Below are positions 16,921 to 26,180 of a DNA stretch of 64,000 nt, in pieces. The stretch comes from JADKCL01 sp031415375. GTDB lineage: Bacteria; Bacteroidota; Bacteroidia; J057; JADKCL01. Position 1 is the stretch's first letter; each line of letters begins with the position of its first letter. The stretch covers positions 6,142-70,141 of the forward strand of contig JANORP010000289.1 in the NCBI GenBank assembly GCA_031415375.1, read 5' to 3'. The notes beneath the pieces were generated by a model. It saw nothing but the letters and a program-made list of their open reading frames with translations. It did no database searches and was not told the origin of the DNA. The translations under genes were made by a program, and so were the position numbers.

Positions 16921-16922
16921 AC

Positions 16923-17570
16923 ATGGGCAAGGAGCTTGTAAAAATCGTTTTGGCAGATGCGCAGTTTCTCACGAGAGCTGGGCTCAAGCTGCTATTTGCG
17001 GGGCAAGCGAATCTCAAAGTAGTAGCCGAGGCAACTGACCATGAGGAACTTGCTGCGGCGATCGCTGCGCATTCGCCTCAGGTGGTCGTGATCGACCATC
17101 ACAATACCAATGAGTTTTCATTGGCCGACATTGCTTGGCTGCACGAAACCCACCCACTATTGAATGTATTGTTGATCACAGACGACACCGACCGTGGGCG
17201 CATCTATCAATTGCTGGACTTGGGTGTGAATTGCATTCTCACCAAGCATTGCAGCGGTGAGGAAATCATTAGCGGTGCGATCGCGACGGCCAAAAGGGAA
17301 AAATTCTTTTGCAACAAGGTCTTGGAGGTCATTTTGGAAAAAAATGATGCGCCCGACGACAGCTGCCGCCCGAGCAATCTTAGCATCAGAGAAATCGAAA
17401 TCGTGAACCTCATCGCCCAAGGTGTCACGACCAAGGTCATCGCCGACCGCCTCTGCCTGAGCACACATACGGTGTACACACACCGCAAAAACATCATGAA
17501 AAAACTTGCGATCAATTCTGTCTCAGAAATGATCCTCTATGCCTTGCACACTGGCATCTCCAAAGCCTGA
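16923..17570 (+). CDS. NarL/LuxR-type response regulator
   Basis: The protein has 215 residues. Residues 7-125 form a receiver domain: ADAQ supplies the acidic end of strand 1 (one of the usual acidic pair replaced), VVVIDHHN carries the expected phosphoacceptor Asp, and LTK the conserved Lys. Residues 148-211 form the LuxR-type DNA-binding domain (LSIREIEIVNLIAQG, then STHTVYTHRKNIMKKL). No histidine kinase is adjacent, so the partner is encoded elsewhere. The next gene block is the iron operon, whose promoter carries the same operator, so a shared repressor and a regulatory link are likely. Confidence 0.92.
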   Translation: MGKELVKIVLADAQFLTRAGLKLLFAGQANLKVVAEATDHEELAAAIAAHSPQVVVIDHHNTNEFSLADIAWLHETHPLLNVLLITDDTDRGRIYQLLDLGVNCILTKHCSGEEIISGAIATAKREKFFCNKVLEVILEKNDAPDDSCRPSNLSIREIEIVNLIAQGVTTKVIADRLCLSTHTVYTHRKNIMKKLAINSVSEMILYALHTGISKA

Positions 17571-17573
17571 CAA

Positions 17574-17589
17574 TACCTAAAATTAGGTA
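17574..17589. promoter_or_regulatory. Inverted heptamers, possible NarL-type binding site
   Basis: TACCTAA-AA-TTAGGTA is two inverted 7-base half sites separated by 2 bases, the 7-2-7 layout known for NarL-family dimers, with 6 of 7 positions matching the NarL consensus TACYYMT. It lies 34 bases upstream of the -33 element of the iron operon, right after the regulator gene. It could also act as a weak transcript-end hairpin. Confidence 0.35.
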
Positions 17590-17623
17590 GCGCGCACCCC
17601 CAAAATTTCCCTTGCATTTGGTA

Positions 17624-17654
17624 TTGCCCCGCCTCTGTGCAGCCTCTAGCTTTG
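17624..17654 (+). promoter_or_regulatory. Predicted promoter of the iron operon
   Basis: TTG (17624-17626), 20 bases, then TAGCTTTG (17647-17654): a full match to the Bacteroidota -33/-7 consensus. Transcription would begin near 17660, at the edge of the palindrome at 17661-17677. Confidence 0.6.
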
Positions 17655-17660
17655 CATCAG

Positions 17661-17677
17661 TTTAGAATGGTTCTAAA
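17661..17677. promoter_or_regulatory. Palindromic operator 2
   Basis: TTTAGAA-TGG-TTCTAAA, followed by TAA as in operator 1, covers the predicted transcription start of the iron operon. By position it should mediate repression. An iron-responsive repressor of the Fur or DtxR type is the natural candidate, but the regulator cannot be identified from this window. Confidence 0.65.
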
Positions 17678-17704
17678 TAAGATTCGGAAACGTCGATACA
17701 CACT

Positions 17705-18769
17705 GTGATGAAAAAATATATCCTTCCCGTCGCTTGCCTCTCGCTCTTGTGGACCAGCTGCGACAAAGATATCAATGACTACAAAGTCCCAACCACTTAT
17801 GACTTTGAAAATGTGAGCTATGCTGGCCAGACAGCGCGCATGAACATGGTCGCTGAGATGGCCGAATACATGGAAACGGCGCGCACTTCGGGCGTTGTTC
17901 TCGATGCTGCAAGGCTCAAGGCCATGTTTGAAAACCAAGGCAATCCTTTCACATTCACCAGCACCAAGCAGCTCAAGGACAAATGTTTTCTCGCAGAGCA
18001 GTCGCCGCTGGAGCAATGGATGGACAGCCTAGCCAATGCGAGTACATCGACAGTGGCAGCGGCGCATGGCCAGGCTGGCGTGGCGACCAGCCTAGACGGC
18101 AACGAATATTTCCTCCTGTCTGCCAACGGTTTTGACTATACAGAGATCATCGAAAAGGGTTTGATGGGGGCAGTTTTCTATTATCAAGCCACAGGCGTTT
18201 ATCTCACCGATGCTGAGATCGGCGATGATGTGGACAATGAAACGGTGACAGCAGGCGAAGGCACCGATATGCAACACCATTGGGATGAGGCATTTGGCTA
18301 CTTCGGCGTACCCAAAAACTTCCCAACCAATACAACCGACGCCCGCTTTTGGGGTGAAGTCGTCCATGAGCGCAATGCCCTCCTCGGTTGCAGCAAACCC
18401 TTGATGGACGCCTTCTTGCATGGCCGCGCCGCCATCAACAACGACGACTACGATGCCAAGAATATACTGGCACGCCTCATTGCTGCCAATTGGGAGGTCG
18501 CGATCGCGGCCACCGGCATCCATGAACTCAACGAAGCCAAGACCCACCTCGGCGACGATGCCCTCCGCAACCATGAGATTTCAGAAGCCATCGCCTACAT
18601 CCGTGCCCTGAAATACAACCCAACGAAAAAAATCACCGACAGTGAGCTGCAAGGCTTGCTTGAGAGCTTTGGAACCGACTTGTATGCGATAACTTTGCCG
18701 ACGATCGACGCCGCCCGCAATACGCTCGCAGGTATCTATGGCCTCGGCAACGTGAAAGACCAACTCTGA
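17705..18769 (+). CDS. DUF4856 lipoprotein
   Basis: The protein has 354 residues. The signal peptide ends in a lipobox-like LLWTSCDKD, so it is probably a surface or periplasmic lipoprotein. The rest is helical and follows the DUF4856 pattern, opening with YDFENVSYAGQTARMNM. Proteins of this family sit next to imelysin-type proteins in Bacteroidota iron loci, which is also the case here: its stop overlaps the next start (TGATG). A role in iron binding or uptake is inferred from context only. Confidence 0.85.
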   Translation: MMKKYILPVACLSLLWTSCDKDINDYKVPTTYDFENVSYAGQTARMNMVAEMAEYMETARTSGVVLDAARLKAMFENQGNPFTFTSTKQLKDKCFLAEQSPLEQWMDSLANASTSTVAAAHGQAGVATSLDGNEYFLLSANGFDYTEIIEKGLMGAVFYYQATGVYLTDAEIGDDVDNETVTAGEGTDMQHHWDEAFGYFGVPKNFPTNTTDARFWGEVVHERNALLGCSKPLMDAFLHGRAAINNDDYDAKNILARLIAANWEVAIAATGIHELNEAKTHLGDDALRNHEISEAIAYIRALKYNPTKKITDSELQGLLESFGTDLYAITLPTIDAARNTLAGIYGLGNVKDQL

Positions 18770-19881
18770 TGAAAAAACTTTGGATGCATTCGAAAGCCCT
18801 CTTCACAGCGATCACCCTGCTGATAGCATTTGGCTGTGGGGACAAGGGCAATGACCCGCTGGAATATGACCGCGCAGCCCTCGCCGCCAACCTCGGCGAC
18901 AACATCATCGTGCCGGCCTACAGCAACCTGCAATTGGCGATGACTGCCGTGAGGGTCAGCCACGCCAGCTTCAGGGCACAGCCCGGCGTCACTGCGCTCA
19001 CCATCTTGCGCAATGATTTCACGGCCGCTTGGTGTGCATGGAAACAATGCTCGCCATTCGAGTTTGGCCCTGCTGCAAGTGTGTCGCTCCGCAGCGCCGT
19101 CAATACCTTCCCCACCGATACGATACAGATCAAATTGAATGTGAATGCGGGCACTTGGGATTTGAACCTCGCCGCCAATATCGACGCGCGTGGCTTTCCC
19201 GCTATGGATTTCATGTTGTTTGGCCTGGGAAATGATGAGACAGCCGTCGTCGCACGTTATACCCAGCCCGCCGACTCGGCCCACCTGCAAGCCTATCTAG
19301 GGGCACTCGTGGCCGATGTGCAAGCCCTCGTAGTGGGCGTGCAAAACCAATGGACGGGCGGCTACTTGGCGACTTTCAAGGCCAGTCTTGGCACCGATGT
19401 AGGTAGCAGTACCAGCCTGTTGGTCAATGAACTCAACCGTGATCTGGAGATCATCAAGACCGCTAGCATTGGGATTCCACTTGGCAAGCAGACATTTGAC
19501 CAGCCCCTGCCAGAGAAGGTCGAGGGCCTGTATGCAGGCATCTCGGCACGCTTGGCGAGCCAAGAGGTCATCGCCCTCTATGAAATCTACCTCGGCGAAG
19601 GTCTCCAAGCCACCGACGCCTACGGCCTCGAGGACGCATTGGAGGCCCTGAAAGCTGAATACAATGGCAGCCAACTGTCCACCACGATTCGCAGCCAATT
19701 TTCCACGACCAGAAACGCGCTGATGGCCATTCCAGATCCACTCAGCAATGCGGTCGTGAGCAATCGCGCTCCTGTGGAAGCCGCATATACCGAGATCCAA
19801 AAACTCGTGATCCTGCTCAAGACCGACATGGCCTCGGCCATGAGCATCCTCATCACCTATACCGACGCCGACGGCGATTGA
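18769..19881 (+). CDS. Imelysin-family lipoprotein
   Basis: The protein has 370 residues with a lipoprotein signal (LIAFGCGDKG). It is a helical imelysin/peptidase M75-type protein. The family's GxHxxE motif is represented by GFPAMDFMLFG near 143-153, where His is replaced by Pro and Glu by Asp, as in the periplasmic iron-handling branch rather than a true peptidase. It is the second gene of the operon, starting one base before the previous stop ends, and is followed six bases later by the HTTM gene. Confidence 0.88.
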   Translation: MKKLWMHSKALFTAITLLIAFGCGDKGNDPLEYDRAALAANLGDNIIVPAYSNLQLAMTAVRVSHASFRAQPGVTALTILRNDFTAAWCAWKQCSPFEFGPAASVSLRSAVNTFPTDTIQIKLNVNAGTWDLNLAANIDARGFPAMDFMLFGLGNDETAVVARYTQPADSAHLQAYLGALVADVQALVVGVQNQWTGGYLATFKASLGTDVGSSTSLLVNELNRDLEIIKTASIGIPLGKQTFDQPLPEKVEGLYAGISARLASQEVIALYEIYLGEGLQATDAYGLEDALEALKAEYNGSQLSTTIRSQFSTTRNALMAIPDPLSNAVVSNRAPVEAAYTEIQKLVILLKTDMASAMSILITYTDADGD

Positions 19882-19887
19882 CCTGCC

Positions 19888-21291
19888 ATGTTGCGCCTGC
19901 GCACCTACCTCACCCAGCCCATGTCGATCGCACCACTGACCAGTTTCAGGGTGCTGTTTGGGACGGTGATGTGTGTGAGCGTACTGCGGTTTTGGCTGAA
20001 TGGCTGGGTGCATGACCTCTATATCGAGCCGACTTTCTTTTTCAAGTATTATGGCTTTGAATGGGTGCAGCCCTTGGGTGCGGCGGGCATGTATGCAGTC
20101 TTTGCAGTCATGGCCGCGAGTGCGCTGGGAGTCGCCTTGGGCTTGTTTTACCGTTGGTCAGCTGTTACATTTTTCTTGACCTGGACCTACGTCGAGCTGC
20201 TCGACGTCACCAATTACCTCAATCACTACTATTTTGTATCGATCGCAGCTTTCTTGCTGATCTGGGTGCCAGCGCATCGGTCCTTTTCGGTGGATGTCTG
20301 GCGCAAGCCTGACATTGTTGTCGGGCTAGTGCCGCGTTGGCTGGTGGGCATTTTCAGATTGCAATTGGGCATCGTATATGTATTTGCGGGCATGGCCAAG
20401 GTGAACGAAGATTGGCTATTGCGGGCGATGCCCCTCAAGATATGGTTGGCTTCGCGCTCCCATTACCCACTCATCGGCTGGATCTTCAAAACCAGTTGGG
20501 GAGCGATGGCCTTCAGTTGGATGGGCTGCCTCTACGATCTCTGCGTCCCGTTTTTGTTGTTGATGCGGCGCACGCGGCCCATTGCCTACCTGGCTGTCGT
20601 GGGATTCCACTTGATCACTTGGTGGCTGTTTCCCATTGGGATGTTTCCTTTCATCATGATTTTGGGGACACTCATCTACTTTCCCGGGGAATGGCATGAG
20701 AAGTGGCAAGGGCGCTTGCTGGGACTTATGAATGGCTCTTTGCGCAAGGTAAATCCAAGCATTGCAACAGCGGCAATTTTATCCAAAACAGTATGGAAAC
20801 CAAAATTCAAAAATGCGTTTCTCGGCCTGATGTTCCTCCACTTCGCGCTACAACTCATATTTCCCCTCCGCTACCTACTGTATCCCGATCATTTGTTTTG
20901 GCATGAGCAAGGCTATCGTTTTGGGTGGCGGGTCATGCTCATGGAAAAGGCGGGTTATGCCACCTTTCATGTGCGCGATCCACAGACTAGGCGCTCTACC
21001 GAAGTGCAAAATCTCGACTATCTGCGCCCCAATCAGGAGCGCATGATGAGTACGCAGCCTGACCTCATCTTGCAATTTGCCCACTTCCTCGATGCTGAAT
21101 ACCAGCGCAAAGGCATTTCCAACCCGGAAATATATGCCGAGGTCTATGCGACCTTGAATGGCAGTGGCTCACGGCCATTCATAGATCCCACTGTGGATCT
21201 GAGCTTGGAAACAGAGGGCTTTCATGCCAAGTCTTTTATTCTGCCATTTGAGCAGGATACGCCCAACCACCCTAAGGAAACCACAAGATGA
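19888..21291 (+). CDS. HTTM-domain membrane protein
   Basis: The protein has 467 residues. The first 300 contain the multi-helix HTTM region related to vitamin K-dependent gamma-carboxylase, with about eight membrane segments and the signatures FRVLFG near 22-27 and QLGIVYVFAGMAKVNEDWL near 158-176. The last 150 residues (after FRWRV) form a soluble domain. HTTM proteins are regularly found in Bacteroidota next to imelysin and TonB receptor genes, but their reaction in this setting is not established. The stop overlaps the next start by 4 bases. Confidence 0.85.
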   Translation: MLRLRTYLTQPMSIAPLTSFRVLFGTVMCVSVLRFWLNGWVHDLYIEPTFFFKYYGFEWVQPLGAAGMYAVFAVMAASALGVALGLFYRWSAVTFFLTWTYVELLDVTNYLNHYYFVSIAAFLLIWVPAHRSFSVDVWRKPDIVVGLVPRWLVGIFRLQLGIVYVFAGMAKVNEDWLLRAMPLKIWLASRSHYPLIGWIFKTSWGAMAFSWMGCLYDLCVPFLLLMRRTRPIAYLAVVGFHLITWWLFPIGMFPFIMILGTLIYFPGEWHEKWQGRLLGLMNGSLRKVNPSIATAAILSKTVWKPKFKNAFLGLMFLHFALQLIFPLRYLLYPDHLFWHEQGYRFGWRVMLMEKAGYATFHVRDPQTRRSTEVQNLDYLRPNQERMMSTQPDLILQFAHFLDAEYQRKGISNPEIYAEVYATLNGSGSRPFIDPTVDLSLETEGFHAKSFILPFEQDTPNHPKETTR

Positions 21292-23711
21292 AAATACGTT
21301 TCCTATTGCTAGGTGTGTTGTGGCTGCTGTGCGCAACTGTTGCTCTCGGGCAATATCGGATCAGCGGGCAGGTGCTTGATTTAGCCAGCAACAAGGGCGT
21401 TGCAGGTGTCCAAATCACCAACGATTACAATCAAGATACTGCTTTCACGGATCTTGAAGGGCGGTTTTACATCGGGCAGTTTCCCGTCGGCGAATTCATA
21501 GTGTATGCAGAGTCACCCCGCATCGCAAAGGGCATGGCACAGGGAATCTCGGTACAAGGCGGTGATGGCACCCTGGAGATTTATGTGGAGGTCGTGGCTG
21601 CCGAGCTTGACTTGGTGCAGATCACGGACCAAGCCAACAGTGTGAATTGGATGCGCAACATCGATGGGATGGGCATCTATGCTGCCCGTAAGTGCGAGCT
21701 CATCAACATCGACCAAGTCACCGGCAACTTGGCGACCAACAATGCTCGACAAGTTTTCAACCGCGTGGCAGGCCTCAACATCTGGGAAAATGACGGAGGC
21801 GGCCTGCAACTTGGCATCGGTGGGCGTGGCCTGAGTCCCAATCGCAGCAGCAATTTCAACACGCGCCAAAACGGGTATGACATCGCTGCCGATGCGCTTG
21901 GTTATCCCGAGAGCTATTATTCACCGCCCCTTGAGGCACTGCGGCGCATCGAGGTAGTGCGTGGTGCAGCTAGCCTGCAATACGGCACCCAATTTGGCGG
22001 CATGGTCAATTTCCAGTTCAAGGAAGGGCCAAGCGATAAGAAAATACAGCTCGTATCGCGGCAAACCGTAGGCAGCTATGGCTTTTTCAGCAGCTTCAAC
22101 AGCCTCGGGGGACAGATTGCCAAAGGCAAACTGAACTACTACGCGTTCTACCAAGGCAAGCGCGGCAATGGGTGGCGCGAAAACAGCGGTTTCCAACAGC
22201 ATACCGCCTATGGTGGACTGCGTTGGAATATCGGCTCTAAGGTGAAGCTCGGCGCGGAATACACCAATATGAACTACCTCGCGCAGCAGGCAGGCGGGCT
22301 CACCGACGCGATGTATGCGCGTGACCCGCGTGTGAGCATCCGCGATCGAAATTGGTTTCAAGTCAATTGGAACCTAGCTGCACTCACCGCCGACATACAA
22401 GTTTCCAAGTCCACAAAATTGAATGTGAGGAACTTTGGCTTGTATGCCAAGCGTGATGCCTTGGGCTTTTTGGGAGCCATCAACCGTATCGACCCTGGTG
22501 GAAACCGAGATTTGATTTCGGGTTCCTTTCAAAACTTTGGGAATGAGACACGTCTGATGCACAAGTTTGACATCCTGCACCGCCCTGCTGCGCTGCTGCT
22601 CGGTGGGCGCTATTACCAAGGCTATACGACCGCCCTGCAAGGTGCTGCGAGCGCAGGCAGCGATGCCGATTTTCAATTGCTGCATCCTGAACGGCCTGAA
22701 GGTAGCAACTACGCTTTCCCAAGCCGCAACATTGCAGCTTTTGCCGAGCAGGTGCTCAACCTCAGTAGCAAATGGACCTTGGTGCCCGGCATTCGCTATG
22801 AATACATCCGCACGGCTTCCCAAGGCACCTACCAATTGCGCAACACAGACTTGGCGGGCAACGTGATCTACGAAGCCACAGTCGCCGACAACCGTAGCCG
22901 CGACCGCAACATCTTGCTTGCTGGCCTCGGCACGGCCTTCAAGCCCCAGGATGGCCTGGAGCTTTACGGCAATATTTCCCGCAACTACCGCGCGATCACA
23001 TTCAACGACATGCGTGTCGTCAATCCTAATTTCTTGATCGATCCCGATCTCAAGGATGAAAAAGGCTTCAATGCCGACCTGGGATTCAGAGGGCAGCTCA
23101 ATCGCTGGCTCACCTTGGATGCGAGTGCATTTTATCTGTATTACCAAGACCGCATCGGGCAGGTGCTCAAAACCGATTCGGCCACCTTTAGGTATTATCG
23201 CTACCGCACCAATGTCTCCGACAGCCGCAACATCGGCCTGGAATGGTATGCGGAGGCCGATTTCATGGGCATGGGTCATGCCTTGCACCCCGATACACGC
23301 CTCGCGCTGTTTACCAACATCGCTTGGATCGATGCGCGCTACATCGGGAGTCAGGAACCTGCCTTCAAAGGCAAGTTGGTCGAACTCGTACCCAAGGTGA
23401 ACCTCAAAGGGGGCCTTGATTTCCGCCATCGGCATCTGAGAGCGAATGCACAATGGTCTTACATAACTCGACAATACAGCGATGCTACCAATGCCGAGAC
23501 CTCGCCATCGGCCGTGGAGGGCCTCATCCCTGCCTATCATATCTTGGACATCTCCGCGGGCTACACCTGGAAGATGCTCTCGCTAGAGGCAAGTTGCAAC
23601 AACGCCCTCAACCGCAAATACTTCACACGCCGTGCAGCAGCCTATCCCGGACCCGGCATCATACCCAGCGATGGCAGGAGCTTTTTTGTGACCTTGCAGG
23701 TAAAGATTTGA
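21288..23711 (+). CDS. TonB-dependent outer membrane receptor, FecA-like
   Basis: The protein has 807 residues: signal peptide (1-22, VALGQ), a CarboxypepD_reg-like beta domain (about 23-95), a plug domain (about 125-245, with NTRQNGYDIAADALGYPESYY and EVVRGAASLQYGTQFGG) and a 22-strand-type barrel ending in the aromatic-rich RSFFVTLQVKI. Known relatives import ferric chelates such as ferric dicitrate; the plug closely follows that group. It is the last gene of the iron operon. The ligand cannot be named from sequence. Confidence 0.92.
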   Translation: MKIRFLLLGVLWLLCATVALGQYRISGQVLDLASNKGVAGVQITNDYNQDTAFTDLEGRFYIGQFPVGEFIVYAESPRIAKGMAQGISVQGGDGTLEIYVEVVAAELDLVQITDQANSVNWMRNIDGMGIYAARKCELINIDQVTGNLATNNARQVFNRVAGLNIWENDGGGLQLGIGGRGLSPNRSSNFNTRQNGYDIAADALGYPESYYSPPLEALRRIEVVRGAASLQYGTQFGGMVNFQFKEGPSDKKIQLVSRQTVGSYGFFSSFNSLGGQIAKGKLNYYAFYQGKRGNGWRENSGFQQHTAYGGLRWNIGSKVKLGAEYTNMNYLAQQAGGLTDAMYARDPRVSIRDRNWFQVNWNLAALTADIQVSKSTKLNVRNFGLYAKRDALGFLGAINRIDPGGNRDLISGSFQNFGNETRLMHKFDILHRPAALLLGGRYYQGYTTALQGAASAGSDADFQLLHPERPEGSNYAFPSRNIAAFAEQVLNLSSKWTLVPGIRYEYIRTASQGTYQLRNTDLAGNVIYEATVADNRSRDRNILLAGLGTAFKPQDGLELYGNISRNYRAITFNDMRVVNPNFLIDPDLKDEKGFNADLGFRGQLNRWLTLDASAFYLYYQDRIGQVLKTDSATFRYYRYRTNVSDSRNIGLEWYAEADFMGMGHALHPDTRLALFTNIAWIDARYIGSQEPAFKGKLVELVPKVNLKGGLDFRHRHLRANAQWSYITRQYSDATNAETSPSAVEGLIPAYHILDISAGYTWKMLSLEASCNNALNRKYFTRRAAAYPGPGIIPSDGRSFFVTLQVKI

Positions 23712-23819
23712 GGGAAACGGGGCAGCCCCAGTGATGACGAAGAAAAATAAATTGATGAGGAGCAACAATAACATTAGAAGAATGTATAAATTTACGTGCG
23801 GAAATGAATCGCACGCACG

Positions 23820-25028
23820 ATGAAAGTGACCTTCGAAAACCCATTTAAGCCCGGCGCAGGACATCGCCCACCCTACCTAGCAGGTCGCAACGATGAAAAA
23901 AGCGAATTTAAGCGGCTGCTGACACAGACCACTATTCTTGAAAATGCCGTGCTCACAGGGCTCAGAGGCGTAGGCAAAACCGTTCTGTTGGATGAATTGA
24001 AGCCCATAGCGCAAGTCGAAAACTGGTTTTGGGTAGGAAATGACCTCTCAGAAAGCGCTTCACTCAATGAAGAAAACATTGCCTTGCGACTGATCTCAGA
24101 TCTATCATCGCTGACCTCGATGATCAGGGTCGAGGTGCCCAATACACAGATGGGATTCAATGCAGACCCGACCGCCGAAAGCACCGTCTCCTTCAATCGG
24201 CTCAAAGATGTTTTTGTGCAGACGCCAGGATTGGTGTCTGATAAAATCAAGGCCGTGCTGGAGTTTGCTTGGGCCATCATATCGCAGACCGGGAAAAAAG
24301 GCGTGATCTTTGCCTACGACGAGGCTCAAAACCTCTCTGATCATGCCGCCAAGGATCAATTTCCGCTTTCCTTATTGCTAGATGTTTTTCAGTCCATCCA
24401 GCGCAAAGACATTCCCTTCATGCTCCTCTTGTCGGGTTTGCCGACCTTGTTTCCCAAGCTTGTCGATGCCAGGACCTATGCCGAGCGAATGTTCAAGATC
24501 ATTTTCTTGGAAAAGCTCGGCGTAAAGGATAGCCTCGATGCCATCAAGAAACCGATGGACGACAAAAAATGTCCTGTGAGGTTCAATGAGGATTCGATTG
24601 AGCTGATTGTCGAGTGCTCGGGTGGCTATCCCTATTTTATCCAGTTTATCTGCCGCGAGACCTTTGACATCTTCATTCAAAGGATTAGCGCCGACCAAAA
24701 CTTGTCTGTCCCCATCGACTCCATCCTGCGCAAGCTAGACCGCGACTTTTTTGCAGGGCGCTGGGCTAAGGTCACTGATCGACAAAGAGAATTGCTTACC
24801 GTGATCGCCGAATCCAAAAATGGCGGTGGCGAATTCAGCGTGCAGGAGGTGGTCGAGGCTTCCCAACGCTTGGAAAAAAGCTTCAGCAGCAGCCACGTGA
24901 ACCAAATGCTCAACAAGATGATCGACGGTGGCATCATCTACAAGAATCGCCACGCGCGCTACTCGTTCGCAGTGCCATTGCTGGATCAGTTCATCTTACG
25001 TCAAAAGTCAGATTATACGAGTTTGTGA
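23820..25028 (+). CDS. AAA-type ATPase with winged-helix C-terminus
   Basis: The protein has 402 residues. The N-terminus (PFKPGAGHRPPYLAGR) resembles the start of Orc/STAND-like ATPases; Walker A is GLRGVGKT near 46-53, Walker B is FAYDEAQ near 161-167, and SGLPT looks like sensor 1. The C-terminal 90 residues, after AKVTDRQRELL, form a winged-helix-like module. Such ATPases act as regulators or in defence and mobile-element functions; no specific role is assigned. The adjacent convergent gene may be a partner. Confidence 0.8.
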   Translation: MKVTFENPFKPGAGHRPPYLAGRNDEKSEFKRLLTQTTILENAVLTGLRGVGKTVLLDELKPIAQVENWFWVGNDLSESASLNEENIALRLISDLSSLTSMIRVEVPNTQMGFNADPTAESTVSFNRLKDVFVQTPGLVSDKIKAVLEFAWAIISQTGKKGVIFAYDEAQNLSDHAAKDQFPLSLLLDVFQSIQRKDIPFMLLLSGLPTLFPKLVDARTYAERMFKIIFLEKLGVKDSLDAIKKPMDDKKCPVRFNEDSIELIVECSGGYPYFIQFICRETFDIFIQRISADQNLSVPIDSILRKLDRDFFAGRWAKVTDRQRELLTVIAESKNGGGEFSVQEVVEASQRLEKSFSSSHVNQMLNKMIDGGIIYKNRHARYSFAVPLLDQFILRQKSDYTSL

Positions 25029-25065
25029 GCGTTGTTTTTTTGATCGGGGGCATCGATCAGACGAT

Positions 25066-25956
25066 CTATTTATTCCCAAACAGCCAATTTTTGGGTTTCA
25101 GTCCCTCTAGCCACCGGGGCCAAGCCACTGCGCCCGACGATAGCGGGCCGATTTCAAAGGGTAGCACAGCAATCAACTGATCCATGAATACGACCTCCAA
25201 AGTATATTCGCCCGCATACCAAGTTCCAGTGGAGGGGCTACCCCAGCCGCCACACAGGTCGCAAGTGATCATGTGTGGCGATATCATCGCCAATTGATTA
25301 TTGCGGCCTTTCAATTCGCGGGAGCTGGTATAGAAAAGGAAGCTCATTTCGCAGACCCATTCGTGCCGCCGCGGTAAGTTTTTGAAAATGCATTCTGCCC
25401 AGATGTACCGTGTTGTGTCTTGTGCAAAGCGGGTGGCATAGACACGGTCCTCCAAGCGATTCGCCACATCAGATGGCCCCTCAAACACTTTCAATGACAA
25501 AACATCAAAATAGGGATTATGGTCGCGGGTAACTGCCCCCTCACCTTGTAGGCCAAAGGTGATAGCAGCTAGCTCGATCCCATCGACCCAAACGACCCAG
25601 GCAAAGGTGCCAGCTCGCCAGTAGGCACCAGCTTTGCCGTGACCCCACCCGTGATGGATGTAGATGATTTGATCTGCTTGGGAGACATGGACCACGACCT
25701 CCTCACTGCTGAGCTCCTCCAAGTATTGGTTGTCAGCACCCACGATATAGCATTTAAAAATGACCTTGAGATCCCAGTCCTCAAGCTCCAGCCGCTTGTT
25801 GCAAAGGCTCAGCTCCGCATAGATGTACGATGTATTGCTGGCCTCAAAGACCCTGCGGTACCGCTTTTGATTGTTTGCGAGGTATTCTGGCGAAGCATAA
25901 CATTTCAAATCCAAAAACTTGAAGTTTGCGAACCTAGGTGTGCTTTCAGACGACAT
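25066..25956 (-). CDS. Tandem-duplicated beta-domain protein, unrecognised
   Basis: The protein has 296 residues and consists of two related halves. Both run: Y-I-(Y/W)-A-E, a strand-rich stretch, a GWG motif, then G-x-W-x-x-G-x-(F/Y) and a strand ending in FG or FEIG (first half about 48-160, second about 183-276). No signal peptide or membrane helix is present. I have seen this pattern near AAA ATPase genes of Bacteroidota, and here it faces one, separated by 37 bases. The function is unknown; a protein-interaction module is a guess. Confidence 0.7.
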   Translation of the reverse strand: MSSESTPRFANFKFLDLKCYASPEYLANNQKRYRRVFEASNTSYIYAELSLCNKRLELEDWDLKVIFKCYIVGADNQYLEELSSEEVVVHVSQADQIIYIHHGWGHGKAGAYWRAGTFAWVVWVDGIELAAITFGLQGEGAVTRDHNPYFDVLSLKVFEGPSDVANRLEDRVYATRFAQDTTRYIWAECIFKNLPRRHEWVCEMSFLFYTSSRELKGRNNQLAMISPHMITCDLCGGWGSPSTGTWYAGEYTLEVVFMDQLIAVLPFEIGPLSSGAVAWPRWLEGLKPKNWLFGNK

Positions 25957-26180
25957 GGGCTGTGATGTAAACGATCGTAAAATTCAAGGCCAAGATAGAG
26001 AAACAGAATCACACCAATACAAATGGTTGACCCGATCGTGACAGGCCCGCTAAATTTCTTTGCGGCAAAAAGCCTCTCCATTACCCAAAGCAGAACTAAA
26101 TTTGTCTTCTCGAAAAAAAAATTTTCGCCCACACACCAAAAAACCTTCTCCCGGCATCTATCCGTTTAAAAGGCAGAAAA

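Larger units (their letters stand above)
16608..16922. other. Intergenic region with repeat copy 2 and the regulator promoter
   Basis: This 315-base gap between divergent genes holds the dispersed repeat (16682-16791), an inverted copy of the repeat core (16810-16827) and the operator-bearing promoter of the NarL-type regulator (16875-16920). No open frame looks coding. Confidence 0.6.

Noticed and set aside
22374..23540. Long minus-strand open frame (388 codons)
   Set aside because: It is antisense to the TonB receptor gene, and its composition mirrors the codon bias of the real frame. Similar antisense frames occur at 13716-14639, 15135-16076 and 30237-31100.
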